This document shows positions 6,799 through 13,151 of a stretch of 24,664 nucleotides of DNA, piece by piece. The position numbers were made by a program, and so were the translations under genes. A model generated the notes under the pieces. The model saw nothing but the letters and a program-made list of their open reading frames with translations. It was not told the DNA's origin and made no database searches. Position 1 is the stretch's first letter; each line of letters starts with the position of its first letter. The stretch is from a virus. The stretch is from positions 1 through 24,664 of IMG/VR virus record IMGVR_UViG_3300034158_000097, one strand, 5' to 3'.

Positions 6799-7859
6799 GC
6801 CGCTACCTCTGGGAAATAGGTTATTTCAACGCTGGCGCGAACTGGGTCGAGCTTTTGCTGCATTGTTTTTAGAATAAGGTTTGATGTGAGCATCACGGCA
6901 TCGGCGTTCGCGAGTAGCTTGCCTGTTTTGGAGCAAATGCAGCGGCCTGTGAAGTCTTGGCTGTTGCGGGTCCAAACGAGATTTTGGTAAGCGTAGCGCC
7001 AGTGTCTTTGGCCGATTGACTCAGCCACGTTTGCGGCGCTCGCCAGTGCTTTAAGCATTACCGTGCTGGTAAATAAGCTGGTTTCGCGCTCTTTACTGCC
7101 AATTGATTGGAGCTCCATTGCTGCGCCCATGGTGTTCCAAAAGTCATAGGCAAGGGTGGTGTGAAAGGGTTCAAAGTTTTTCTTGGTGCCGAGCATGATG
7201 GCCGTGGCGTCCTTAATTTGTTTAAAGGACCAATAGCACTCGCTCTGTGCAGTAGGTTTGTTTGTCGCAAAATCAACACGGCCTTGCATCCAGTCGATTT
7301 GGTTCACTATATCCATGGTGAGCTTTGATAACTCATCCCTGTGGTTATAGGTATCTGACAAACCTTGAGGCGGTTTGCTGGCATTTTGGTTTATATCGGT
7401 AAACGCTTGCTGGCGTTCTTGCAGCGATAAATTCATGTACAGGGTGATAGAGATTGAGTCTTGCGACAGCTCCGGTGATTTTTCGAGTGCCTTTGCGATA
7501 CCTGTGGCGCGGTGCTGGCCATCGAACAGTTTGATAATCGAATCAAGGCCGATTTTTAATACACCAACCACGCCGCTGATTTCGGACGCTTCGAACTTTG
7601 GCGCATCGCCGCCTGTTGGCACTTCAACCACGCCGATAATGCCTGGCAGAAAATACCCCGTTGGATTCGTTACCATGTAATTGCCAATGGATTTAGCACG
7701 GGCTGGGTTAACTTTGCGTTGGCTTCGGTCGAGCACACTGCCGGCATCGTCAATGCGTAACATACGAACCAGCACACGCATTGACATGATCACGGTGTAA
7801 AACACTTTACCGCCTTGTACGCCCACCACAGCGGGCATTGAGTAACACATATCCATCAT
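6795..7859 (-). CDS. DGQHR-domain protein, DndB-like
   Basis: A 354-residue protein with the diagnostic DGQHR at 113-117 and the downstream signature FTDINQNASKPP (about 153-164) shared by DndB and related ParB/sulfiredoxin-fold proteins. DndB is the regulator of DNA phosphorothioation, and related DpdB-like proteins serve 7-deazaguanine DNA modification. A DGQHR protein can therefore bind DNA or nucleotides in modification systems, but no DndACDE or Dpd partner is visible here. The C-terminal half (SIGQRHWRYAYQNLVWTR and FTGRCIC) is less typical. It starts at ATG 7859 or 7856 and ends PEVAA. Calling it a real DndB would go too far. Confidence 0.75.
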   Translation of the reverse strand: MMDMCYSMPAVVGVQGGKVFYTVIMSMRVLVRMLRIDDAGSVLDRSQRKVNPARAKSIGNYMVTNPTGYFLPGIIGVVEVPTGGDAPKFEASEISGVVGVLKIGLDSIIKLFDGQHRATGIAKALEKSPELSQDSISITLYMNLSLQERQQAFTDINQNASKPPQGLSDTYNHRDELSKLTMDIVNQIDWMQGRVDFATNKPTAQSECYWSFKQIKDATAIMLGTKKNFEPFHTTLAYDFWNTMGAAMELQSIGSKERETSLFTSTVMLKALASAANVAESIGQRHWRYAYQNLVWTRNSQDFTGRCICSKTGKLLANADAVMLTSNLILKTMQQKLDPVRASVEITYFPEVAA

Positions 7860-8104
7860 GCTTCTCCCTGTTCTAGTTCGTTTTCTTTGAGTTCATTCAC
7901 GCATTTGGGGCACACGCAGACAAAGTATTCATTGTCGTTGATGGCCTTTTGCCAACCTGACTGGCTTAGGCCTTCGGTAATATCTGCCAGTACGTTTAGG
8001 CTCTTGCGTGGAATGAAGTGCGTTTTAGTGCAGCTGGTGCAGGTAATTTGGTAGCCTTTCACTACCTCGATTTCTTCAAAATCGGGAGGGGATAGGGTTA
8101 GCAT
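7856..8104 (-). CDS. Small zinc-ribbon protein, 82 aa
   Basis: An 82-residue protein with two cysteine pairs: C22-x2-C25 (TCTSC) and the cluster C63, C65, C68 (FVCVCPKC), spaced for one zinc-ribbon. The N-terminus is acidic and proline-containing (LSPPDFEEIEVVKGY). It probably binds nucleic acid or protein through a structural zinc. Its ATG overlaps the upstream TAA by 7 bases, with GGAGAAAGG as ribosome site; its TGA overlaps the DGQHR gene. I know no specific family. Confidence 0.65.
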   Translation of the reverse strand: MLTLSPPDFEEIEVVKGYQITCTSCTKTHFIPRKSLNVLADITEGLSQSGWQKAINDNEYFVCVCPKCVNELKENELEQGEA

Positions 8105-8826
8105 GTCCTTTCTCCTTTAATCTTGGTTTGCTTTCTCCTTGCCTTGCTCGCTTTCAAATCTTCGCAGGTATCCGAGACAACAAAGCTAAGGCCATTGCGT
8201 TCACTGTATTGCTCAGCGCAGCTATAGTTTTCGTAAGGATTAAATCCCCAAGTGATACAGCCGCAATGTGGGCAGTTACCGCGAGTTTTACCTGTGGTTT
8301 GGCGAGTGCGTGGGCGCTTAGGTTTGCGAATGCCTGCAGCGGTGATCATGCGGCGTTCGTTGACCTTGGTGGCTTGAAAAGTACGGCGCGCGATGGCGTC
8401 GATATCCGGCTTGGCGTAGATAGTGGTGTTAATGCCAACCCCAAGCGACTGAATATCTAGTGCATCTTGATAACTAAATATCGTCGCTGTGTTGTAGTTA
8501 ATATCGCTAAAGCCAAATTGAGATAGCCAATAAACATCGTTGCCATCCCAGTCGCCATTAATACAAATAACGTATTCATGGCAGTCTGACTTTTCGCCAG
8601 AATCCACTAGGTACTGATGATCAACGCGCACGGTTGCCAATTCATCCACAAACTCTTTGCAAAGCGGAACGTCAGTGTGACGGATTTTGAAGAGGCGCTG
8701 TGCTTCTTCAAGCGTAAAAGCTTCAGCAAGATCGAGGTTACTGGTGTAGCCGCCTCGGTCTGCCCAAAACATGCAAGTACTGCCAACGTTAGAGCGCGAA
8801 TCGCGCAGGTAGAATAATTGGCTCAT
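8098..8826 (-). CDS. Conserved phage protein with C-terminal zinc site, 242 aa
   Basis: A 242-residue protein beginning MSQLFYLRDSRSNVGSTCMFW. I recall this start (MSQLFYLxDSRSxVG) from a family of uncharacterised prophage proteins. The N-terminal two thirds are mixed alpha/beta, with NGDWDGNDVYWLSQFGFSDI in the middle. Near the C-terminus are a basic linker (RKPKRPRTRQTTGKTRG) and a zinc site (C185-PH-C188-G-C190 with later cysteines). ATG 8826 overlaps the upstream stop as ATGA; the longer frame to 8907 reads through the neighbour's codons and was rejected. The function is unknown. Confidence 0.65.
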   Translation of the reverse strand: MSQLFYLRDSRSNVGSTCMFWADRGGYTSNLDLAEAFTLEEAQRLFKIRHTDVPLCKEFVDELATVRVDHQYLVDSGEKSDCHEYVICINGDWDGNDVYWLSQFGFSDINYNTATIFSYQDALDIQSLGVGINTTIYAKPDIDAIARRTFQATKVNERRMITAAGIRKPKRPRTRQTTGKTRGNCPHCGCITWGFNPYENYSCAEQYSERNGLSFVVSDTCEDLKASKARRKQTKIKGERTC

Positions 8827-9380
8827 GCTTGCTCTCCTTGCTTGATGATGGGCAGTTGTGCAGCTGCGGCACGAACAGCGGCAGCTGCTTCTTTGCCATA
8901 GCCCCAAATGTCGCCGTTATCAGGGTTGCGGCGGGTAGGCGCTATCCAGTCGATGTGAATCAAAGTACCTTTGGTGATGTAGTCACGCATGGCACAAACC
9001 AAATCGCGTAATGTTCCGCCATGGTGAAACCCTCGCCACGTACCACTGAAGTGGGTGTAAACCCGCGCTTTGGTATATTCATCAACCACCCAAACCTTGC
9101 CGTTTTTATCGAGTTCTAGGGTTGCTATGGTGCCTTTATGGTCGAAGAATTTACGGCCATGTTCGGCGATCACTTTGATGAGGGCGTTAGCGTGTTCTAC
9201 GCGCTCAGTGATGATCGGCTCAGGTAATTGGTAATAAGAGTCGCAGCCACATTTAGGGCAAACACGGTTATAAACAGTTAGCGCTTTTGCGGAATATTTA
9301 GGGTCTAAAACCTCACTTAATTCTGACTCTCTACCAGTCCAGCGGCAGGTGCGGCGACTGCATTCGATACGTTGTGACAT
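8823..9380 (-). CDS. Hypothetical protein with N-terminal zinc site, 185 aa
   Basis: A 185-residue protein. The N-terminal 46 residues form a probable zinc knuckle (C7, C12, then C41, C44, C46 in CPKCGC). The rest is an unknown domain with TLELDKNGKVWVVDEYTKAR and an Ala-rich helix (GKEAAAAVRAAAAQL). ATG 9380 follows GGAGTAGAGC. It is one of three consecutive cysteine-rich proteins in the operon (8823, 8098 and 7856), which may be a functional group. The family is not recognised. Confidence 0.6.
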   Translation of the reverse strand: MSQRIECSRRTCRWTGRESELSEVLDPKYSAKALTVYNRVCPKCGCDSYYQLPEPIITERVEHANALIKVIAEHGRKFFDHKGTIATLELDKNGKVWVVDEYTKARVYTHFSGTWRGFHHGGTLRDLVCAMRDYITKGTLIHIDWIAPTRRNPDNGDIWGYGKEAAAAVRAAAAQLPIIKQGEQA

Positions 9381-9410
9381 GCTCTACTCCTTCTTTCGTG
9401 AATAACGTGC

Positions 9411-10151
9411 TTACGCGGCGCTTGATTGTTCTGCTGCGGTTGGTGTGTTGTTTGATGGTTTCGATTTTGCGGGTTGCTGACGGCCACAGTGATGAACAAA
9501 CTCAGGTGGTTTGATGCGGTCTGATTCATCGAGTCGCATTGGCATCATCATGACGACGATTTCACGTTGGGCACCCATTACTGCTACAGCTGCAGAGTCA
9601 GAACCAAAAAAACAAAGATTGGCACCGGCTAACTGGTTGTGTTTTAGCTTTATTAGACGGCTAAAAAGCTCAGGATTTATGGCGATTTGACTAACAGATT
9701 TAGGCTTATTAAGGCGCTCGAATAAGCGACCAGCATTAGGATATTGGGCGTCTATGGGGTTAATAAACTCTAGGTATGTAACTAAATCCCTAACGGCGTG
9801 CTCATTGATATCGTCAAAGTTATTTAGCCAATCTTGAATGTCATCAATCCCCGTTACCATGGCGATGCCGTCGATGATCACCACGTTTTTAGTCGTCATT
9901 CTGTATGACGGAACTTGCTTTCCATTTGCAGCTGATAACAGTGCTTTGCTGATTGGGAAGATGTATTCGCCGTCGCTAACACCCTCAGCATCGTGAATGG
10001 TGACGAGTGTATGACCGTCGGTGGCGGTGAGGATTACACCCTTTTCAGGGTGCGGCTTTACGTGAAAGCCGTTGAGGTAATAGCGCACATCTTGCTTGGC
10101 TACAAATGCGGCTAACATGGCTAAATATTTGTTGTTAAATATGATTTTCAT
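9411..10151 (-). CDS. DNA polymerase III beta (sliding-clamp)-like protein, short
   Basis: A 246-residue protein whose N-terminal 60 residues are clamp-like: VRYYLNGFHVKPHPEKGVILTATDGHTLV, where RYYLNG and ATDGH (43-47) are hallmarks of DnaN. Bacterial DnaN has about 366 residues in three domains; this one has room for about two, so it cannot be an ordinary clamp subunit unless it assembles differently. It may recruit, mimic or block the host clamp during phage replication. The tail after about 210 is low complexity (PAKSKPSNNTPTAAEQSSAA). It sits among early-left genes, where lambda carries recombination genes. Confidence 0.75.
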   Translation of the reverse strand: MKIIFNNKYLAMLAAFVAKQDVRYYLNGFHVKPHPEKGVILTATDGHTLVTIHDAEGVSDGEYIFPISKALLSAANGKQVPSYRMTTKNVVIIDGIAMVTGIDDIQDWLNNFDDINEHAVRDLVTYLEFINPIDAQYPNAGRLFERLNKPKSVSQIAINPELFSRLIKLKHNQLAGANLCFFGSDSAAVAVMGAQREIVVMMMPMRLDESDRIKPPEFVHHCGRQQPAKSKPSNNTPTAAEQSSAA

Positions 10152-10191
10152 GGCTGCTCTCTGCTCTGTTTTTACTGCACTTAGGGTTGCG

Positions 10192-10539
10192 TTACGCGGC
10201 GATTTCGCCGTTGTAGACTTGCCAAGAGATAATTTCTTTCTTGGTCTTGGGGTTAACCTTGCCTGTAGGTTTGCGGTAACGAACGTGCAGGTCGCGGCAT
10301 TGGTCCTGTTTTTTAGCTAGCTCAATGTATTGTGCGCAGAGCGAAGGCGTTGAGAGCGAGTGCGACAGCTTTTGTGGCTTCATGGTTTCAAACTTGGCCT
10401 TTGCCATTTCATCTAGCTTGGCTTGGTATTCCGCGGGGCTGAGTTCGCGACGCTTCGGCTGTACGCCTTCGTATACGCTGCACTTTTTAGCCGCTTCTTT
10501 TTTAGCTATGGTCATGGACACGCCGTATACGAAGAACAT
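10192..10539 (-). CDS. Basic hypothetical protein, 115 aa
   Basis: A 115-residue protein, Lys-rich (TIAKKEAAKK, QPKRRELSPAEYQAKLDEMAKAK) with a C-terminal basic/aromatic segment (RDLHVRYRKPTGKVNPKTKKE). ATG 10539 follows GGAG by 7 bases; an in-frame ATG at 10515 (MTIAKKEAA) could be the real start and would remove a hydrophobic leader. I do not recognise the family. It ends GEIAA, followed by a TAA not overlapped by the next start. Confidence 0.55.
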   Translation of the reverse strand: MFFVYGVSMTIAKKEAAKKCSVYEGVQPKRRELSPAEYQAKLDEMAKAKFETMKPQKLSHSLSTPSLCAQYIELAKKQDQCRDLHVRYRKPTGKVNPKTKKEIISWQVYNGEIAA

Positions 10540-10541
10540 GG

Positions 10542-10622
10542 TTAACTCCAAACTGGTGATTGCTCACTAGGCTGATAGATGGAATACGGTTGGTTTGCGT
10601 TGAACTTGTAAGGATTACTTAC
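10542..10622 (-). pseudogene. Possible broken or start-less small gene
   Basis: An open frame of 26 codons on the minus strand (VSNPYKFNANQPYSIYQPSE then QSPVWS) ends with a TAA whose last base lies 2 bases before the ATG at 10539, the spacing typical of real genes in this operon. The GGAG for the next gene lies inside its last codons. No ATG, GTG or TTG exists in frame before an upstream stop, although GTGTAAGTAAT near 10625 would give GTG-AGT if shortened by a few bases. It may be a frameshifted remnant, use a non-standard start, or be chance. Confidence 0.25.
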
Positions 10623-10639
10623 ACGTTCACATTGGGGGC

Positions 10640-10924
10640 TTAGCTTGGTGTGCTGGCGAGTCGTGCATATTCAGCGTTGAGCAGGTCTTGCGCGCTGCGC
10701 TGGCCGTGTTTTTGTTTTATCTCTTGCCAGCTTTCAATCAGTCGCACCCAAGTGTGTTTTGATTCGGGATAGTCGATGATCAACTGGTTTAACTCGGCTA
10801 TCGAACGGTCACAGTGGGCGGACATGGCATTTTCACGTTTACGCCATTGTGCCTCTTGCTTAAGCTCGTTCGCGAGCATTCCCACTAATTTTTCGCTGGT
10901 GGCATGGGCCTGTGCATCAAACAT
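10640..10924 (-). CDS. Helical hypothetical protein, 94 aa
   Basis: A 94-residue protein, almost all helix (SEKLVGMLANELKQEAQWRK, then SIAELNQLIIDYPESK). It starts at ATG 10924, overlapping the upstream gene by 8 bases with AGGTG as ribosome site, and ends LASTPS. No family is recognised. About 100 bases without a start-supported gene follow it. Confidence 0.6.
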   Translation of the reverse strand: MFDAQAHATSEKLVGMLANELKQEAQWRKRENAMSAHCDRSIAELNQLIIDYPESKHTWVRLIESWQEIKQKHGQRSAQDLLNAEYARLASTPS

Positions 10925-11339
10925 GGGGCACCTGCTTTAGGCTGCTAATGACTTGATGTTGAAAGCAGCGATTAATCCAGCTGCAGGTTCGGTCGCTGAT
11001 GGTGATTTCGGTCGCGATAGGCAGGGCTACGCGGGTGAGTTTTACGCGGCCACTACGAGTTATTTGAATGTTGGCCACTTCGTTTAGTTGTGTTGTTTTT
11101 AACGGGCTTTCATCCAACTTGGTGACGTGGAAGCGCTGGCGAAATGCATAGGTGCAAATGTTGTTTTGCAGATATTGCTCTAATGCATTTTTGCGCTGAA
11201 TGACGGTTGGGCAGTGCATTAAGTTGGTTAATTGGGCGAGGCGACAGGCTATGCCAAGGTGCATTAGCAACTGCGCTTCGGTTGTGGCACGTTTATCTTG
11301 CGCAATGGCGCATGATTGCGCTGCGATTGGGTGTTGCAT
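10917..11339 (-). CDS. Hypothetical protein, 140 aa
   Basis: A 140-residue basic protein. The N-terminal half is helical with several His and Cys residues (LLMHLGIACRLAQLTNLMHC); the C-terminal half is beta-rich (NEVANIQITRSGRVKLTRVALPIATEITI). ATG 11339 has GAGGTGACCT as ribosome site. It is the first sizeable gene after the long leader, in the position where lambda carries N or other early regulators. However, it shows no arginine-rich N-terminal motif of the N type, so I make no such call. Confidence 0.55.
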   Translation of the reverse strand: MQHPIAAQSCAIAQDKRATTEAQLLMHLGIACRLAQLTNLMHCPTVIQRKNALEQYLQNNICTYAFRQRFHVTKLDESPLKTTQLNEVANIQITRSGRVKLTRVALPIATEITISDRTCSWINRCFQHQVISSLKQVPHV

Positions 11340-11401
11340 AGGTCACCTCGCTGAATTGTGGTTAGGTTTTAAAGGCTAGAAATTAAACGGAAGGTATCGC
11401 G

Positions 11402-11494
11402 TTATAACAGGTCAAACGGGATCAACTTGGCGAGTAGCATTAGCACTAAGTCGAGGAAGTCGGGTTGCTGGGCTTTCTGTTGCTGGGGATTCAT
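11402..11494 (-). CDS. Candidate 30-aa hydrophobic small protein
   Basis: ATG 11494 to TAA 11402 encodes 30 residues: a Gln-rich polar start (MNPQQQKAQQPD) and a hydrophobic second half (FLDLVLMLLAKLIPFDLL). The shape is that of a small membrane-associated peptide. AGGACGCGAAACC precedes the ATG, so the ribosome site is weak but present. It is the first possible gene after the structured leader, which would make it the first product translated from PL. It could be a toxic or regulatory microprotein, or a leader peptide. The evidence is composition and position only. Confidence 0.4.
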   Translation of the reverse strand: MNPQQQKAQQPDFLDLVLMLLAKLIPFDLL

Positions 11495-12231
11495 GGTTTC
11501 GCGTCCTGCAGGTGAACATCTTTGAACTATCCGGTAATTCCGGATGGTTCGATTTTATTGATTGCCGGTTACGTCATCCGGCGCCCTAGTGCCGTCGTTC
11601 TGTCGCGTTATACCGCTAATAACAGGTGTGCATCCTCTAGGTGTATGCACTGCTTTACCTGCATTACTTTGTTGTTAACCCTGACCAGTGAATGACTCTG
11701 GCTAGCAACACTTGTGCTACTCGGGGCATCTCTTACGGGTTGCTCGCTAATTGGCCGCTTCTAACGGCTAGTTAGTCACATGGGCTTATCCTCTGTCGGT
11801 ATGCCTGCTGGTGCCGCAGGCTGGCTTGTAAGTCGCATTGGTGAAGGTGACTGACTGGCGCTCATTTCCAGTTACCGAAAGGGTGGAGCCTATAGCGCCA
11901 CGGTTGGCTCAGTCGGTAGTCGAGTCTTACTATTCAACCACCTTCCCAATGCGCCCTGTTGCCAAGGCGATTGTCCATCTACCACACCGCCGATGGTTGG
12001 CGGGGCTATACACATATTTGGGTCATGCTCGCAGTGAAACCATTTAGTACCTGTTCTTATGGGCTCTTCCCACTCAAACAGTCCGGTCGCCAATAGCGGT
12101 GTATAGGTCTGTTTTCGGTGAATTTCTGTCCTCCATCACCGAGACACTTGGAGTGACCTAGTCCGCTCTAGGCGGGTTTAGTCGTTCATGGGCCAGATTG
12201 TTAAAGAGCGTGATTAGTTTTCGCTAACCGA
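11495..12231 (-). ncRNA. Long structured leader RNA of the PL transcript
   Basis: About 735 bases between the PL-like promoter and the first gene hold no convincing gene but at least ten inverted repeats that fold in the minus-strand RNA. In plus coordinates these are 12157-12172, 12116-12141, 11987-12003, 11902-11939, 11854-11872, 11803-11821, 11761-11775, 11628-11650, 11564-11582 and 11524-11550. The last pairs GAAC plus ATCCGG with CCGGAT plus GTTC around AATTA. The RNA begins with boxB-boxA. Two open stretches in different minus frames exist (about 11890-12090 from a TTG, and 36 codons ending near 11776, containing SVTGNERQSVTFTNATYKPA). From memory these resemble ash/Icd-like leader frames of P4/P1-type elements; that is unverified. 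Possible roles are a self-acting antiterminator (compare HK022 put RNA), an immunity RNA, or a large phage RNA of the GOLLD/ROOL kind. Confidence 0.55.
12197..12229 (-). promoter_or_regulatory. rrn-type boxB-boxA antitermination (nut-like) site
   Basis: Read on the minus strand, GGTTAG-CGAAAA-CTAATC (12229-12212) forms a 6-pair hairpin (one G-U) with an A-rich loop. One base later comes CGCTCTTTAACAAT (12210-12197). The E. coli rrn boxA is TGCTCTTTAACA, so 11 of 12 bases match. boxB before boxA is the rRNA-leader order, the reverse of lambda nut. The site begins about 2-20 bases after the predicted PL start, as nutL does. Host NusA, NusB, S10 and NusG (and SuhB) are known to bind such a boxA and make polymerase resistant to Rho. 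Confidence 0.75.
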
Positions 12232-12238
12232 TGGCTAG

Positions 12239-12267
12239 ATAATCACGCATTGTGTTTTTAATGTCAA
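12239..12267 (-). promoter_or_regulatory. PL-like early-left promoter
   Basis: On the minus strand TTGACA (12267-12262, a perfect -35) is followed after 17 bases by GATTAT (12244-12239, 4 of 6 matches to TATAAT). The predicted start is near 12231. Operator half-sites overlap the -35 region, as expected for a repressor-controlled lysogenic promoter. The alternative -10, TTATCT, has a 19-base spacer and is less likely. Confidence 0.7.
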
Positions 12268-12344
12268 CACGAAATGTGTTTAATTTTGTTGTGAGTGTGT
12301 TCAGAACTATTCGAATATCTTCATTTCGGGATATTTTGTGATAT
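12266..12344. promoter_or_regulatory. OL operator region
   Basis: AACAC-GAAAT-GTGTT (12266-12280) is a perfect 5-base inverted repeat. On the minus strand it reads AACAC-ATTTC-GTGTT, nearly the same as the OR site AACAC-GTTTC-GTGTT. GTGTT at 12252-12256 adds a further half-site. Upstream, AATATC (12314-12319), GATATT (12330-12335) and GTGATAT (12338-12344) resemble halves of the other OR palindrome. They probably bind CI and Cro. Confidence 0.6.
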
Positions 12345-12350
12345 GCAGGC

Positions 12351-12376
12351 AAGAAAAAGCCACCATGACGGTGGCT
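12351..12376 (-). terminator. Intrinsic terminator of the cI operon
   Basis: On the minus strand AGCCACC-GTCAT-GGTGGCT forms a 7-pair GC-rich stem (12376-12358), followed by a run of T (TTTTTCTT). It lies 25 bases after the stop of the WYL-like gene and before the PL promoter, so it separates lysogenic transcription from the PL transcript. Confidence 0.85.
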
Positions 12377-12400
12377 AGTAAAGAAGAGTAATTTAGGTGA

Positions 12401-12706
12401 TTAGTCGATTAACTCGACCTTTTCTAATTTGAATGATTTGCTCGAATCGGAGTCGATACAGAAGGCGCTGAACGCGCCATCTGATTTGATGTTTTGCAAA
12501 ATGAGCTTACGTGGCTTACCTGCATTTGATCCGCCGTTATAGATGACCTCTGTGGTTTCATTACTCAGAAACTTATCTAAAAATGGCGCCATGTTTGGGG
12601 TGGTCTGCTTCAAACGGTTAACCGTGTCACAAAGAGTTACAACATCGGCCAGTTTCTTTTTAGATAACGCCTCAAATTGTTTTTCAGTCAGTTCAATCTT
12701 GATCAT
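12401..12706 (-). CDS. WYL-domain-like small protein, 101 aa
   Basis: A 101-residue protein. The C-terminal half (EVIYNGGSNAGKPRKLILQN, then SAFCID and SFKLEKVELID) follows the WYL-domain layout: I-x-Y, G, R, then A-x-C and F-x-L-x-K-V. The N-terminal half is helical (EKQFEALSKKKLADVVTLCD). WYL domains sense ligands, often nucleic acids, in transcription factors, many linked to phage defence. Here there is no HTH, so it may be a stand-alone sensor. ATG 12706 is preferred to GTG 12709; AAGGA precedes it. It is the last gene of the cI operon, so it should be made in the lysogen. Confidence 0.6.
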   Translation of the reverse strand: MIKIELTEKQFEALSKKKLADVVTLCDTVNRLKQTTPNMAPFLDKFLSNETTEVIYNGGSNAGKPRKLILQNIKSDGAFSAFCIDSDSSKSFKLEKVELID

Positions 12707-12728
12707 CACTATTCCTTGTTATTTAACT

Positions 12729-13151
12729 TTAGTTTGGCGCAATACCGCCTGATATGATTTGTGGATTGCCGTTCTGGTCTGTCATCACTCGATATAGTTT
12801 GTGCTGACCTTGGCCTATGCTGCTTTCAAAGTGGCGGATACTGGCGCCATTGCAGAGAGCGCTACCTGAAGACTGCGAGCCTAAGATCAATTCACCAGAG
12901 CTCACGTTAAAAGTGACTTTTTCAGCGGTATCTAGTTTGGCAGCTAATGAATCGTTTAAGTAGACATCAACATAACAACCTCCACCCATAAAACCGCTAT
13001 CACGAATAATGGTGATTTTGGCGTTTGTGTTGTCAGCGGCTTTAAGCAACACTCTTTCAGCTGGCACAGGTACGGCTTTGTCGATAGTCACTGCAGAGGT
13101 GGCACAGCCAGTGAGCAAGGCTAAAAGGAGTGGGGTAGTGATAAGTCTCAT
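12729..13151 (-). CDS. Lipoprotein encoded with the repressor
   Basis: A 140-residue protein with a lipoprotein signal: MRLITTPLLLALLTGC, with LLTGC as lipobox and C16 as the lipidated residue. The mature part (AKITIIRDSGFMGGGCYVDV, then LNDSLAAKLDTAEKVTFNVSSGEL) resembles DUF2846-like lipoproteins as I remember them. It probably sits in the inner leaflet of the outer membrane or the periplasmic face. Lying directly downstream of cI, it should be expressed in the lysogen, so superinfection exclusion or another lysogenic conversion role is plausible. This is inference from position; no exclusion motif is visible. Confidence 0.7.
   Translation of the reverse strand: MRLITTPLLLALLTGCATSAVTIDKAVPVPAERVLLKAADNTNAKITIIRDSGFMGGGCYVDVYLNDSLAAKLDTAEKVTFNVSSGELILGSQSSGSALCNGASIRHFESSIGQGQHKLYRVMTDQNGNPQIISGGIAPN

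Noticed and set aside
6795-7859. A complete Dnd phosphorothioation or Dpd deazaguanine system
   Set aside because: Only the DGQHR protein is present; no cysteine desulfurase, DndC/D/E, DpdA or queuosine-pathway gene is visible.
10917-11339. 140-aa protein as a lambda N-type antiterminator
   Set aside because: Position fits, but there is no arginine-rich N-terminal RNA-binding motif.
11890-11960. tRNA-like string GGTTGGCTCAGTCGGTAG on the plus strand
   Set aside because: It looks like a tRNA D-arm, but no matching acceptor stem, anticodon arm or T-loop (GTTCGA) could be built around it on either strand.
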